Positions 24,420 through 31,879 of a DNA stretch of 45,435 nucleotides are shown here, one piece after another. How positions within the stretch are numbered: position 1 is the stretch's first letter; the number at the start of each line of letters is the position of its first letter. The position numbers and the translations under genes were made by a program. The stretch lies in contig NZ_LAVL01000064.1 of NCBI RefSeq assembly GCF_001083785.1, positions 1-45,435 of the forward strand, written 5' to 3'. Source of the stretch: Nonomuraea sp. SBT364. GTDB taxonomy: Bacteria > Actinomycetota > Actinomycetes > Streptosporangiales > Streptosporangiaceae. A model generated the notes under the pieces. The model searched no databases. It was not told the origin of the DNA and worked only from the letters and a program-made list of their open reading frames with translations.

Positions 24420-24686
24420 CTACGTGGCCCGGGAGGCGGCGGAGTCGCGCCAGCCCGCGGGAAATCGGGTGCGGCGGCGCTCGTCCGGGGTCAGGCCGCC
24501 CCAGATGCCGTCGGCCTCGCCGGCCCGCAACGCGTAGGAGCGGCACTCGGCCAGCACCTGGCAGGACGCGCAGACGGCCTTGGCCCGGGACTCCTGGACG
24601 GGCGAGGGCGCGAGCGGGAAGAACAGCTCAGGGTCGCTGGACTTGCAGGCGCCCTTGCGCAGCCAGCCGATCTCCTCCAATGGCAT
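24420..24686 (-). CDS. WhiB-family iron-sulfur transcription factor
   Basis: An 88-residue Wbl protein with the four Fe-S cysteines C14, C39, C42 and C48 (ACKSSDPELFFP; VCASCQVLAEC), the GIWGGLTPDERRR turn motif (G60 onwards) and a basic tail that contacts DNA. The PELFFP phrase recalls WblE/WhiB1. Wbl proteins sense nitric oxide or redox state through the 4Fe-4S cluster and regulate together with the primary sigma factor. The ATG start at 24686 has no clear Shine-Dalgarno. An imperfect inverted repeat about 47 bases upstream (24733-24751) may be its operator. Confidence 0.93.
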   Translation of the reverse strand: MPLEEIGWLRKGACKSSDPELFFPLAPSPVQESRAKAVCASCQVLAECRSYALRAGEADGIWGGLTPDERRRTRFPAGWRDSAASRAT

Positions 24687-24732
24687 GCGCCAACGCTATG
24701 ACGTGCACATGATCAGCCGCATCATCCTCTGG

Positions 24733-24751
24733 GTTGACACGCGTGTACAAC
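24733..24751. promoter_or_regulatory. Inverted repeat upstream of the WhiB-like gene
   Basis: GTTG-ACACGCGTGT-A-CAAC contains a perfect 10-base palindrome (ACACGCGTGT) flanked by GTTG and CAAC, offset by one base. It stands 47 bases from the WhiB-like start and one base from the metallopeptidase stop codon. It is a candidate regulator site for the Wbl gene. Confidence 0.4.
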
Positions 24752-24752
24752 C

Positions 24753-25400
24753 TCAGCAGGCCCCGACGCCTTGCGTGTAGCCCGTGGCGAAGGAGCGCTG
24801 GCGCTGTTCGGCGGTGCCGTGGGCGGCCGGGTTGAGCCAGTCGTCGGTCGGGTCGCCGGCGGCTGCCAGGTTCAGCAGCAGCTCGTCCTCGTCCCCCGGC
24901 TCCGCCGTCAGCGCGCCGGATTCGACCAGCGCCTTGAGCGTGCCGCCCGCGTAGCAGTCGGCCTGCAGCTCGGCCTCGATGTTGAGCTGGAAGCGGGTCT
25001 GGAGCTGGGCCTGCACGGCGTGGCCGAACTCGTGCGGGATGATCAGGTAGACCGAGCCGTCGCCCATCTCGCTCCACAGGGCCGCCATCCAGTCCTGGTC
25101 GAAGGCGATGAAGTGGCCGAGCGGGCAGTAGAAGGCGTTGTCGGGCACCGCCGGCTCACCCCCGCAGCTCGGGCCGCCGCCGCCCGAATAGGGGACGAAG
25201 CCGGTCACCGGCCTGTAGGTGCGGCCCGCGGCGGCGAACTGCTGCTTCCAGAACTCCTCGGTCAGCGTCCTGGCGCCGCGCACGTCGTCGGCGAAGGAGT
25301 CGGCGCCGCGCGTGTCCCTGGACGGCACGTCGAGGACGCCACAGGCGGTGAGCAGCACGGCGATGAGCGCCAGGGGCCAGAGCCGGCGGGAGGACGTCAC
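24753..25400 (-). CDS. Lipoprotein neutral zinc metallopeptidase
   Basis: A 215-residue exported protein with a lipoprotein signal (LIAVLLTACG, lipobox cysteine C20) and the zinc motif HEFGH (residues 123-127) followed by the third ligand region IEAELQADCYAGG (near 142-152). It belongs to the neutral zinc metallopeptidase (YpfJ-like) group and would be anchored at the outer face of the membrane. Several cysteines (C79, C92 and C149 among them) may form disulfides. The GTG start at 25400 has GAGG three bases upstream. It is five bases downstream of the GCS2-type gene, so the pair is probably co-transcribed. Confidence 0.88.
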   Translation of the reverse strand: MTSSRRLWPLALIAVLLTACGVLDVPSRDTRGADSFADDVRGARTLTEEFWKQQFAAAGRTYRPVTGFVPYSGGGGPSCGGEPAVPDNAFYCPLGHFIAFDQDWMAALWSEMGDGSVYLIIPHEFGHAVQAQLQTRFQLNIEAELQADCYAGGTLKALVESGALTAEPGDEDELLLNLAAAGDPTDDWLNPAAHGTAEQRQRSFATGYTQGVGAC

Positions 25401-25405
25401 GAGCC

Positions 25406-26869
25406 TCAGACTGCCCAGGTGTGCACCGGATCATTCGTGTGCATGCGCATGATGTATTCGAGCGTCATCCGCCGCAGCGCCTCGTGCCGGTCGCCGCCGA
25501 GCGCCCGGACCTTCTCCACCTGCCACGTCGCGCCCGTGCGGCCCGTCAGGCAGCGGCCCTCGATGACGTCCAGCAGCCTGGCGGCCACCGCCTCGTCCAC
25601 GCCCCACCGGGCCAGGCCGTCGCGGGCCATCGGCAGCAGGCGGCGCAGGATCAGCTCGGCCGCCGGCACCTCGCCCATGCCGGGCCAGTACAGGCGGGCG
25701 TCCAGGCCGTGCCGGGCGGCGGCGGTCAGGTTCTCCTCGGCGGCGGCGAACGACATCTGGCTCCAGATGGGGCGCTCGGCGTGCGGCAGGACGCGCATCA
25801 GGCCGTAGTAGAAGGCGGCGTTGGCCGCGATGTCGAGCACCGTCGGGCCGGCGGGCAGCACCCGGTTCTCCACCCGCAGGTGCGGCAGGCCGTCCACCAC
25901 CGCGTACACCGGCCGGTTCCACCGGTAGACCGTGCCGTTGTGCAGGGTCAGCTCGTGCAGCGCCGGGATGCGCCCCGCCGCCAGTTCAGCGCGCGGATCC
26001 TCCTCCTCGCACAGCGGCAGCAGCGCCGGGTAGTAGCGGACGTTCTCCTCGAACAGGTCGAACACGCTGGTGATCCACCGCTCCCCGAACCACACGCGCG
26101 GCCGCACGCCCTGCGCCTTCAGCTCGTCCGGCCGGGTGTCGGTGGCCTGCTCGAACAGCGTGATCCTGGTCTCCTGGTGCAGCTCCCTGCCGAACAGGTA
26201 CGGCGCGTTCGCCGCCACCGCCACCTGCGGGCCCGCGATGGCCTGGGCCGCGTTCCAGTGCGCGGCGAACTCCCCCGGGCTCACCTGCAGGTGCAGTTGC
26301 ACGCTCGTGCAGGCGGCCTCGGGCGCGAGGCTGTCGGCGTGGGTGTCCAGCCGCTCGGCGCCCTCGATGCACAGGTGCAGGTCCTCTCCCCGGGCGGCGA
26401 AGATCTGCTCGTTGAGCAGCCGGTAGCGAGGGTTGGCCGACAGCGTGCCCTCGCCGATGTCCTGCTCGCGCAGCGTCGGCAGGATCCCGATCAGCACCAG
26501 GTGGCCGCCCCGTGACCTGGCCCGCTCCTCGGCGTGGTTCAGCCGGGCCCGCACGTCGTCCTCCAGCCGGCGCGCCCCGTCGCCGCCCAGCTCCTGCGGC
26601 TCGATGTTGATCTCGACGTTGAACTGGCCCAGCTCGGTCGCCCAGTCGGGCCGCTCGATCGCCGCGAGCACCTCGGCGTTGCGCATGGCCGCCTCGCCGT
26701 CGGCGTCCACGATGTTGAGCTCGATCTCCAGCCCGGCCAGCGGCCGGTCGTCCTCGAACCGGGATTCGCGCAGCATCTGCGCGAACACGTCGAGGCATCG
26801 GCGCACCTTCTCCCGGTATCTCCGCCGATCCTCCCGGCTGAACACCACTACCGGCACGTCCCTGCCCAT
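25406..26869 (-). CDS. Glutamate-cysteine-ligase-like enzyme (GCS2 family)
   Basis: A 487-residue protein of the GCS2 type. It has the substrate/metal-binding GLEIELNIVDAD near residue 47 and TELGQFNVEINIEPQ near residue 78, and, further on, HLRVENRVLPAGPTVLDIAA. Annotated homologues are called glutamate-cysteine ligase, but actinobacteria make mycothiol in place of glutathione, so the real reaction could be ligation of another amino acid or amine; that remains inference. The length is larger than the YbdK type (about 370). It starts at the ATG at 26869 and leads the operon with the lipoprotein metallopeptidase. Confidence 0.8.
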   Translation of the reverse strand: MGRDVPVVVFSREDRRRYREKVRRCLDVFAQMLRESRFEDDRPLAGLEIELNIVDADGEAAMRNAEVLAAIERPDWATELGQFNVEINIEPQELGGDGARRLEDDVRARLNHAEERARSRGGHLVLIGILPTLREQDIGEGTLSANPRYRLLNEQIFAARGEDLHLCIEGAERLDTHADSLAPEAACTSVQLHLQVSPGEFAAHWNAAQAIAGPQVAVAANAPYLFGRELHQETRITLFEQATDTRPDELKAQGVRPRVWFGERWITSVFDLFEENVRYYPALLPLCEEEDPRAELAAGRIPALHELTLHNGTVYRWNRPVYAVVDGLPHLRVENRVLPAGPTVLDIAANAAFYYGLMRVLPHAERPIWSQMSFAAAEENLTAAARHGLDARLYWPGMGEVPAAELILRRLLPMARDGLARWGVDEAVAARLLDVIEGRCLTGRTGATWQVEKVRALGGDRHEALRRMTLEYIMRMHTNDPVHTWAV

Positions 26870-26917
26870 ACCACGAAATGTCGCACGGCCCGCCCGGCAA
26901 AGCCAGGCCGGCCGCGC

Positions 26918-27442
26918 CTACACCTCGGTAAGGGCGTACAGCAGGGCGCTCATGCTCGTCCCGCTGACGATGTCGCGCTTGTCGATCATCCGCCGGATGT
27001 CGGACAGCGGGACCCACTCCACGCGCTCGGCCTCCCACGGCTCGGTGGGCGGACCGATCCGCCGCGCGCTGTCGGCCAGGAAGATGTGGTGCTCGGAGTC
27101 GGAGATGCCGCTGGTCGGCTGGATGTAGAGCAGCGGGCGGAGCGGACCGGGCCGCCAGCCGGTCTCCTCCTCGACCTCCCGCGCGGCGGCGGCGACGGGC
27201 TCCTCGCCCGCCTCCACCTTGCCGATCGGGACCTCCCAGCCCCACGTGTCGGTGATGAAGCGATGCCGCCAGATCAGCAGGACCCGGCCGCGGCCGTCGA
27301 TGACGACCGCACCGGCCCCGGGCGCCGTGCGGATCAGCCGGTGATCGAGATGCCTGCCGTCCGGCAGCTCCACGTCGGCGACACGGACGTCAATCCAGCG
27401 ATCGGCGTAGAGCGGCTCTTCCGAATGGACCTTCCAGCGCAT
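26918..27442 (-). CDS. Nudix hydrolase (ADP-ribose pyrophosphatase-like)
   Basis: A 174-residue Nudix protein with a complete signature in GKVEAGEEPVAAAAREVEEE and the following TGW (residues 74-96, pattern Gx5Ex7REUxEExGU). The N-terminal LYADRWIDVRVADVELPDG and the ending fit ADP-ribose pyrophosphatase-type Nudix enzymes, which hydrolyse nucleoside diphosphates linked to another group. Exact substrate is unknown. It is nine bases after the response-regulator gene and may form an operon with the two-component system. Confidence 0.92.
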   Translation of the reverse strand: MRWKVHSEEPLYADRWIDVRVADVELPDGRHLDHRLIRTAPGAGAVVIDGRGRVLLIWRHRFITDTWGWEVPIGKVEAGEEPVAAAAREVEEETGWRPGPLRPLLYIQPTSGISDSEHHIFLADSARRIGPPTEPWEAERVEWVPLSDIRRMIDKRDIVSGTSMSALLYALTEV

Positions 27443-27451
27443 GGGTCGGCA

Positions 27452-28084
27452 TCACACCAGGCGGCGGGCCGTCGCCCAGCGCGACAGCTCGTGACGGTTG
27501 GAGAGCTGCAGCTTGCGCAGCACCGACGACACGTGCGTCTCGACCGTCTTGACGGAGATGAACAGCTCCTTGGCGATCTCCTTGTACGCGTAGCCGCGGG
27601 CGATGAGCCTGAGCACCTCGCGCTCGCGCTGGGTGAGCGAATCGAGCTCGGGGTCGATGGAAGGCGCCTCGGAGGAGGCGAACGCGTCCAGGACGAAGCC
27701 CGCCAGGCGCGGGGAGAAGACCGCGTCGCCGTCGGCGACCCGCCTGATCGCGTCGGTGAGCTCCTTGCCGCTGATGTTCTTGGTGACGTAGCCGCGGGCG
27801 CCGCCCCGGATGACGCCGATGACGTCCTCGGCCGCGTCGGAGACCGACAGGGCGAGGAAGCGCACCTGCGACCCGGAGCCGAGCACCCGGCGCAGCACCT
27901 CCTGGCCGCCTCCGCCGGGCATGTGCACGTCCAGGAGCACCACGTCGGGCTGCAGGTCGGCGATCGCCTTCACGGCCGTGTCGACGTCCTCGGCCTCGCC
28001 CACGACCTCGATCGAGTCGCCCAGCTCGGCCCGCACACCGGAGCGGAACAGCCGATGGTCGTCGACGATCAGCACGCGCGTCAT
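27452..28084 (-). CDS. LuxR/NarL-family response regulator
   Basis: A 210-residue response regulator: receiver domain with acid pocket D8-D9, phosphoacceptor D52 (VVLLDVHMPGGGG) and switch lysine in GYVTKN, followed by a NarL-type helix-turn-helix (LTQREREVLRLIARGYAYKE onwards, about residues 148-205). The start ATG overlaps the stop of the histidine kinase by ATGA, so the pair is translationally coupled. The kinase has PspC-like sensing, suggesting control of envelope-stress genes, perhaps including the divergent PspC/LiaF-like gene. Confidence 0.95.
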   Translation of the reverse strand: MTRVLIVDDHRLFRSGVRAELGDSIEVVGEAEDVDTAVKAIADLQPDVVLLDVHMPGGGGQEVLRRVLGSGSQVRFLALSVSDAAEDVIGVIRGGARGYVTKNISGKELTDAIRRVADGDAVFSPRLAGFVLDAFASSEAPSIDPELDSLTQREREVLRLIARGYAYKEIAKELFISVKTVETHVSSVLRKLQLSNRHELSRWATARRLV

Positions 28085-29292
28085 TGTTTTTCCACCTTCA
28101 TGGTCAACATCACTTCCGTGCCCTCACCCGGCTCGGTCCGTACGCGAGCCGTGCCGCCATGGCGTTCCATTCTGCCGATGATGGACTCCCTGATGCCCAT
28201 CCTGTCCAGCGGCACCGCGTCGAGGTCGAACCCCTTACCGCGATCCTTCACGAAAATCGTCGTCTCTTCACCCTCCACCTCCGCATAGACGGAAATAGAC
28301 GGACTCTCAGAGTATTTGGCGGCGTTGACCATGGCTTGCCTGGCGGCCTTGAGCGTGGCGCCGAGCTTGCCCTGCGCGTCGAGGTCGATGTCGCCCACGC
28401 AGACGACCTCGATGGGCACGCCGTGCGCGTCCTCCTCCTCGGCGGCGATCCGGCGTACGGCGGCGGCCAGCGTGGCGTCGGCGTCCTGGGCGGGCTGGTA
28501 GAGCCAGTTGCGCAGGTCGCGTTCCTGGGCGCGGGCCAGGCGGGTGACCTCGCGCGGGTCGTGCGAGACGCGCTGGATGAGCGTGAGCGTGTGCAGCACC
28601 GAGTCGTGCACCATGGCCGCGACCTCGGCGCGTTCCTCCTGCCGGATGCGCTCGCGCCGTTCGAGCTGGAGCTCCTTCCACAGACCGGCCAGCCATGGGG
28701 CGGCGATGACGGCCAGCCCGCCGACCACCACGGCCGTGAACATCAACCCCGGCCTGGCCTCCTGGAACTGCCCCTCCACAGCCAGGAACCCGATCGCGCC
28801 GACGACCACCAGCAGCACGCCGAGCAGCGTGCGCACCCGGTTCTTCCTGATGCTCTTGGTGGCCCCGCTCACCCAGTGCTTGCGGCGTTCCGGGTCGGCC
28901 TGCTGCCACAGGATGATCGTGCCGATGCCGCCCACCGCGAACGGCAGCATGCCGATCCCGCCCTGCGAGGCGCCCGTCAGCCAGCCGAACGCCAGCAACG
29001 CCACGCCGATCGCGGAGAACGCGGCCAGCTGGCTCCAGTCGCGGGCCGGCACCGGACGGCCCTCGTTCGGCTGCTGCGGCGTGAGCATCCAGAGCACCGC
29101 GTACGCGACCACCCCGACCCCCTCCACGACGCTGAGCAGCACGAACATCAGCCGGATCACGACGGGATCGAGCTTGAGCTGCGTGGCGAGCCCCTGGGCG
29201 ACACCGCTGACGAGACGGCCCTCCATGGCGCGTGTCATCCTGCGGTACGGCGCGGCGGCGCCCGGCTCTGCGAGAGTCTTCTGGTCAGCCAT
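28081..29292 (-). CDS. PspC-domain sensor histidine kinase (HisKA_3)
   Basis: A 403-residue membrane kinase. An N-terminal PspC domain (MEGRLVSGVAQGLATQLKLD, residues about 24-80) is followed by several hydrophobic helices (about residues 88-175) and a cytoplasmic HisKA_3 domain with the phosphohistidine H229 in AAMVHDSVLHTLTLIQ, and an HATPase domain (ARQAMVNAAKYSES as N box; DRGKGFDLD; GIRESIIGRMERHGG). Start chosen at ATG 29292 (MADQKTLAEP); upstream in-frame codons give a non-conserved extension and no better ribosome site. It is divergent from the PspC/LiaF-like gene, with which it shares its PspC domain, and overlaps the response regulator by ATGA. Confidence 0.92.
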   Translation of the reverse strand: MADQKTLAEPGAAAPYRRMTRAMEGRLVSGVAQGLATQLKLDPVVIRLMFVLLSVVEGVGVVAYAVLWMLTPQQPNEGRPVPARDWSQLAAFSAIGVALLAFGWLTGASQGGIGMLPFAVGGIGTIILWQQADPERRKHWVSGATKSIRKNRVRTLLGVLLVVVGAIGFLAVEGQFQEARPGLMFTAVVVGGLAVIAAPWLAGLWKELQLERRERIRQEERAEVAAMVHDSVLHTLTLIQRVSHDPREVTRLARAQERDLRNWLYQPAQDADATLAAAVRRIAAEEEDAHGVPIEVVCVGDIDLDAQGKLGATLKAARQAMVNAAKYSESPSISVYAEVEGEETTIFVKDRGKGFDLDAVPLDRMGIRESIIGRMERHGGTARVRTEPGEGTEVMLTMKVEKQ

Positions 29293-29405
29293 AACATCGC
29301 CATGTTCACACGTCGCGGGCATCGCGGGCATCAGGGAACAACCCCCGGGTCGGCTCAGGGGTCTCCCCGATGCGACCACCGGCCCACGTGGGCGACGATG
29401 GTGCC

Positions 29406-31133
29406 ATGACAGAAGCACCGTCCAGGGAACCGGCCGCTCCCCCCGCCACGCTGCGCCGCAGCAGTGAGGGACGATTCCTCATGGGAGTCTGCGCCGGCCT
29501 GGGGCGGCACACCGGCGTCGACCCGGTGGTGTTCCGTGTCGGGTTCGCGTTGCTGATGGTCGGGTCGGGAATCGGGTTCTTCCTGTACATCGCGGCGTTC
29601 CTGCTGATGAAGGAGCCGAACGGGAAGCCGGGCATCATCGAGCAGTGGACCCACCGCGACTTCGACGCCGACACGGTGCTGGCGTTGCTGACCGCCGTGC
29701 TGGCCCTCGGGCTCGTCCTCAACCTGACGACCGTCTGGCTCGGCGCCGGCACCCTGGTGGTCGCCCTCTTCCTGGCCATCGCGCTGCTGGCGGCGCACGC
29801 CGGCGGGGTCGACCTGCTGGCGCTGGTCCGCTCGATGCCCGAACGCCTCAACCGCCGCCCCCAACCTGGCGGCCTCGACGAATCCCCGTCCCAGGACGTC
29901 CCGGCCTTCCCCCAGCCCCCGTCAGAAGCCGAGCAGCCGCCCGCGCAGGCCGTACACCCCGCAGGGGCGTCCGCCGACCAGGCGGCCTCCCCCCAAGAGG
30001 GGCAGACGCCCGCAGAGGGGCAGGAGCGCACGCCCGAGACCACGCAGGCCGCGGGGGCGTCCGCCGAGGAGGCGGAAGCCGAGCGCGCCGGTGCCCGGGC
30101 GGCCTCCCAGGAGGGGGACGGCGGGACGGAGGAGCGGCGGGCGCGGCGGGATCCGGAGGCGCGGCGGCTGCTGGAGGACGACAGGCCGTTCGCGAGTACG
30201 GCGGCCTACGCGGTGCCGGCGGCGGAGGCGCCCCCGAGGGCCGAGCAGCCCCGGGAGGCGGCGGAGCCCCTGCAGGAGGGCGGCACCGCGCGCCCCGGCG
30301 GGGACAGCACGCGGCGGACGGCGGCGCACGCGCACGGGGAGCCGTTCGCGCCGCACGGCCCGTACGGGTCGCGGGAGCCGAGCGGCCCGTACGGCGCGTA
30401 CGGCTCCTACGGATCGCGGGAGCCGTACGGCGACTACCAGCCGCTGGACCCGGCCCGGCGCGCCGGCTACTCGCCGTACGACCCGGCACTGTACGGCCGG
30501 CCGGTGCCGCGGGAGCGGCGGCCGAAGTCGTACATCGGCGCCATCACCATGGCGCTGGCAACGATCATTGGAGGGATCCTCGTGGCGGTGCAGGCCGCAT
30601 CACCCTCGGGAGTGCAGCCCACGCTGGTCGCGGGCGCGGTGCTGGTGACCATCGGCGCCGGGCTGCTGATCGCGGCCTGGTGGGGCCGGGGGGCCGGGCT
30701 GGTGGCGGCGGGCACCATGGTGACGCTGCTGATCGGGGTGGGACTGATGTTCGGCGGCCTACCGGCCAAGGTAGGCGAATCCCTATGGCATGTGACGAAC
30801 CCGGCCGAGTCCGGGCGGGTGTACGACGCGGGCGTGGGCGACGGCACGCTGGACCTGTCGGAGCTGCGGCTCGAACCGGGTGCGAAGGTGACGTTCGACG
30901 CGTCGATCTCGGTGGGCGAGCTGGCGGTGATCGTGCCGCCGACGGCCAGGGTCGAGGTGTACGCGACCAACAGGATCGGTGACATCAAGGTGGATCAGTC
31001 GCTGCGCGGCGGCGTGGACGTCCAGTTCGACAAGGTGCTGGAGCCCGAGGTGGCACCGGAGGGCAAGGTGTCGACGATCGTGCTGAACCTGAAGGGCGGC
31101 GTGGGCGACCTGGAGGTGCGGCGTGCGGCGTGA
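29406..31133 (+). CDS. PspC domain membrane protein with LiaF-like C-terminal domain
   Basis: A 575-residue membrane protein. Residues about 20-70 form a PspC domain (EGRFLMGVCAGLGRHTGVDP, then a hydrophobic helix), residues about 90-135 add two helices, residues about 140-370 form a long disordered Pro/Glu/Ala-rich linker with Tyr-Gly repeats, then three more hydrophobic helices (about 378-450), and a C-terminal extracytoplasmic or cytoplasmic beta domain (SVGELAVIVPPTARVEVYAT, IGDIKVDQS) like the LiaF/toast-rack fold. The start ATG at 29406 has only a weak ribosome site. PspC/LiaF proteins take part in cell-envelope stress responses; the adjacent two-component genes support that role (inference). 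Confidence 0.85.
   Translation: MTEAPSREPAAPPATLRRSSEGRFLMGVCAGLGRHTGVDPVVFRVGFALLMVGSGIGFFLYIAAFLLMKEPNGKPGIIEQWTHRDFDADTVLALLTAVLALGLVLNLTTVWLGAGTLVVALFLAIALLAAHAGGVDLLALVRSMPERLNRRPQPGGLDESPSQDVPAFPQPPSEAEQPPAQAVHPAGASADQAASPQEGQTPAEGQERTPETTQAAGASAEEAEAERAGARAASQEGDGGTEERRARRDPEARRLLEDDRPFASTAAYAVPAAEAPPRAEQPREAAEPLQEGGTARPGGDSTRRTAAHAHGEPFAPHGPYGSREPSGPYGAYGSYGSREPYGDYQPLDPARRAGYSPYDPALYGRPVPRERRPKSYIGAITMALATIIGGILVAVQAASPSGVQPTLVAGAVLVTIGAGLLIAAWWGRGAGLVAAGTMVTLLIGVGLMFGGLPAKVGESLWHVTNPAESGRVYDAGVGDGTLDLSELRLEPGAKVTFDASISVGELAVIVPPTARVEVYATNRIGDIKVDQSLRGGVDVQFDKVLEPEVAPEGKVSTIVLNLKGGVGDLEVRRAA
30357..30437 (+). repeat. GPYGSREP-type tandem coding repeats
   Basis: The stretch encodes GPYGSREPSGPYGAYGSYGS then REPYGDY, with the base motif CCGTACGG or CGTACGG recurring about every 12 to 27 bases. 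It lies in the disordered linker of the PspC/LiaF-like protein; five or more tyrosines are spaced every 3-8 residues. Confidence 0.7.
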
Positions 31134-31326
31134 CCTCGACAGGCCGCGCAGGCTCCACAGGACCGACTGGATGGCGTTGCTGAGCGGGTCCCTGTTCGTC
31201 GTGCTGGGCATCCTGATCCTGACGGGCTCGATCACGGATCCGCTGGTCCTGCTGCCGGTGATGGTGGTGGGGCTGGCCTTCGCGGGACTCGTGGCGATCG
31301 TGGCGAGGGTGGTCCGCGGCAAGTAA
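31123..31326 (+). CDS. Small two-helix membrane protein (67 aa)
   Basis: GTG at 31123 starts 11 bases before the end of the PspC/LiaF-like gene, with GGAGGT at proper distance. The 67 residues contain two hydrophobic helices (about 17-34 and 42-61) and a basic N-terminus (MRRDLDRPRRLHRT). Family unknown. The overlap with the preceding gene and the topology suggest it is made together with the PspC/LiaF-like protein, perhaps as a partner. Confidence 0.7.
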   Translation: MRRDLDRPRRLHRTDWMALLSGSLFVVLGILILTGSITDPLVLLPVMVVGLAFAGLVAIVARVVRGK

Positions 31327-31329
31327 CCC

Positions 31330-31357
31330 TTGACCGGGACAAACCCGGGCGTACGTT
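31330..31357 (+). promoter_or_regulatory. Possible promoter of the molybdenum hydroxylase operon
   Basis: TTGACC (31330-31335) and TACGTT (31352-31357) are 16 bases apart, about 40 bases upstream of the small-subunit start. The -10 element matches only the TAnnnT positions, so this is a weak call. Confidence 0.4.
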
Positions 31358-31396
31358 GGCGTTGTCCGCCTTTCCCCCTGCTCCGAGGGAGGACGT

Positions 31397-31879
31397 ATGC
31401 CCCGAATCACCGTCACCGTCGACGGGATCACGTACCAAGAGGACGTCGAGCCGCGGCTCCTGCTCGTCCATCTGCTCCGAGAACGGCTGGGCAGGACCGG
31501 CACGCCGGTCGGCTGCGACACCAGCAACTGCGGCGCCTGCACCGTGATGCTCGACGGCAAGAGCGCCAAGAGCTGCTCGGTGCTGGCCGTGCAGGCCGAC
31601 GGCTGCGACGTCGTCACCATCGAGGGCCTGGGCGCGAACGGGTCGATGCACCCGATGCAGCGGGCCTTCCACGAGGAACACGCGCTGCAGTGCGGCTACT
31701 GCACGCCGGGCATGGTCATGGCCGCGATCGACCTGCTCAGGGACACGCCCGAGCCGTCCGAGGAGGCCATCCGGGAGGGCCTGGAGGGCAACCTGTGCCG
31801 GTGCACCGGCTACTGCAACATCGTCCGCGCGGTCAAGCGGGGGGCCCAGGAGATGGGGCAGGCGGTGAGGACGTCATGA
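31397..31879 (+). CDS. coxS: Molybdenum hydroxylase, [2Fe-2S] small subunit
   Basis: The 160-residue iron-sulfur subunit of a xanthine-oxidase-family (carbon-monoxide-dehydrogenase-like) enzyme. The plant-ferredoxin-type cluster ligands C40, C45, C48 and C60 (VGCDTSNCGACTVMLDG) and the second cluster ligands C99, C102, C134 and C136 (LQCGYCTPGM, NLCRCTGYC) are all present. It passes electrons from the molybdenum centre to the FAD subunit. ATG follows GAGGGAGGA. Its stop overlaps the large-subunit ATG (ATGA), so S, L and M are coupled in that order. Confidence 0.95.
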   Translation: MPRITVTVDGITYQEDVEPRLLLVHLLRERLGRTGTPVGCDTSNCGACTVMLDGKSAKSCSVLAVQADGCDVVTIEGLGANGSMHPMQRAFHEEHALQCGYCTPGMVMAAIDLLRDTPEPSEEAIREGLEGNLCRCTGYCNIVRAVKRGAQEMGQAVRTS

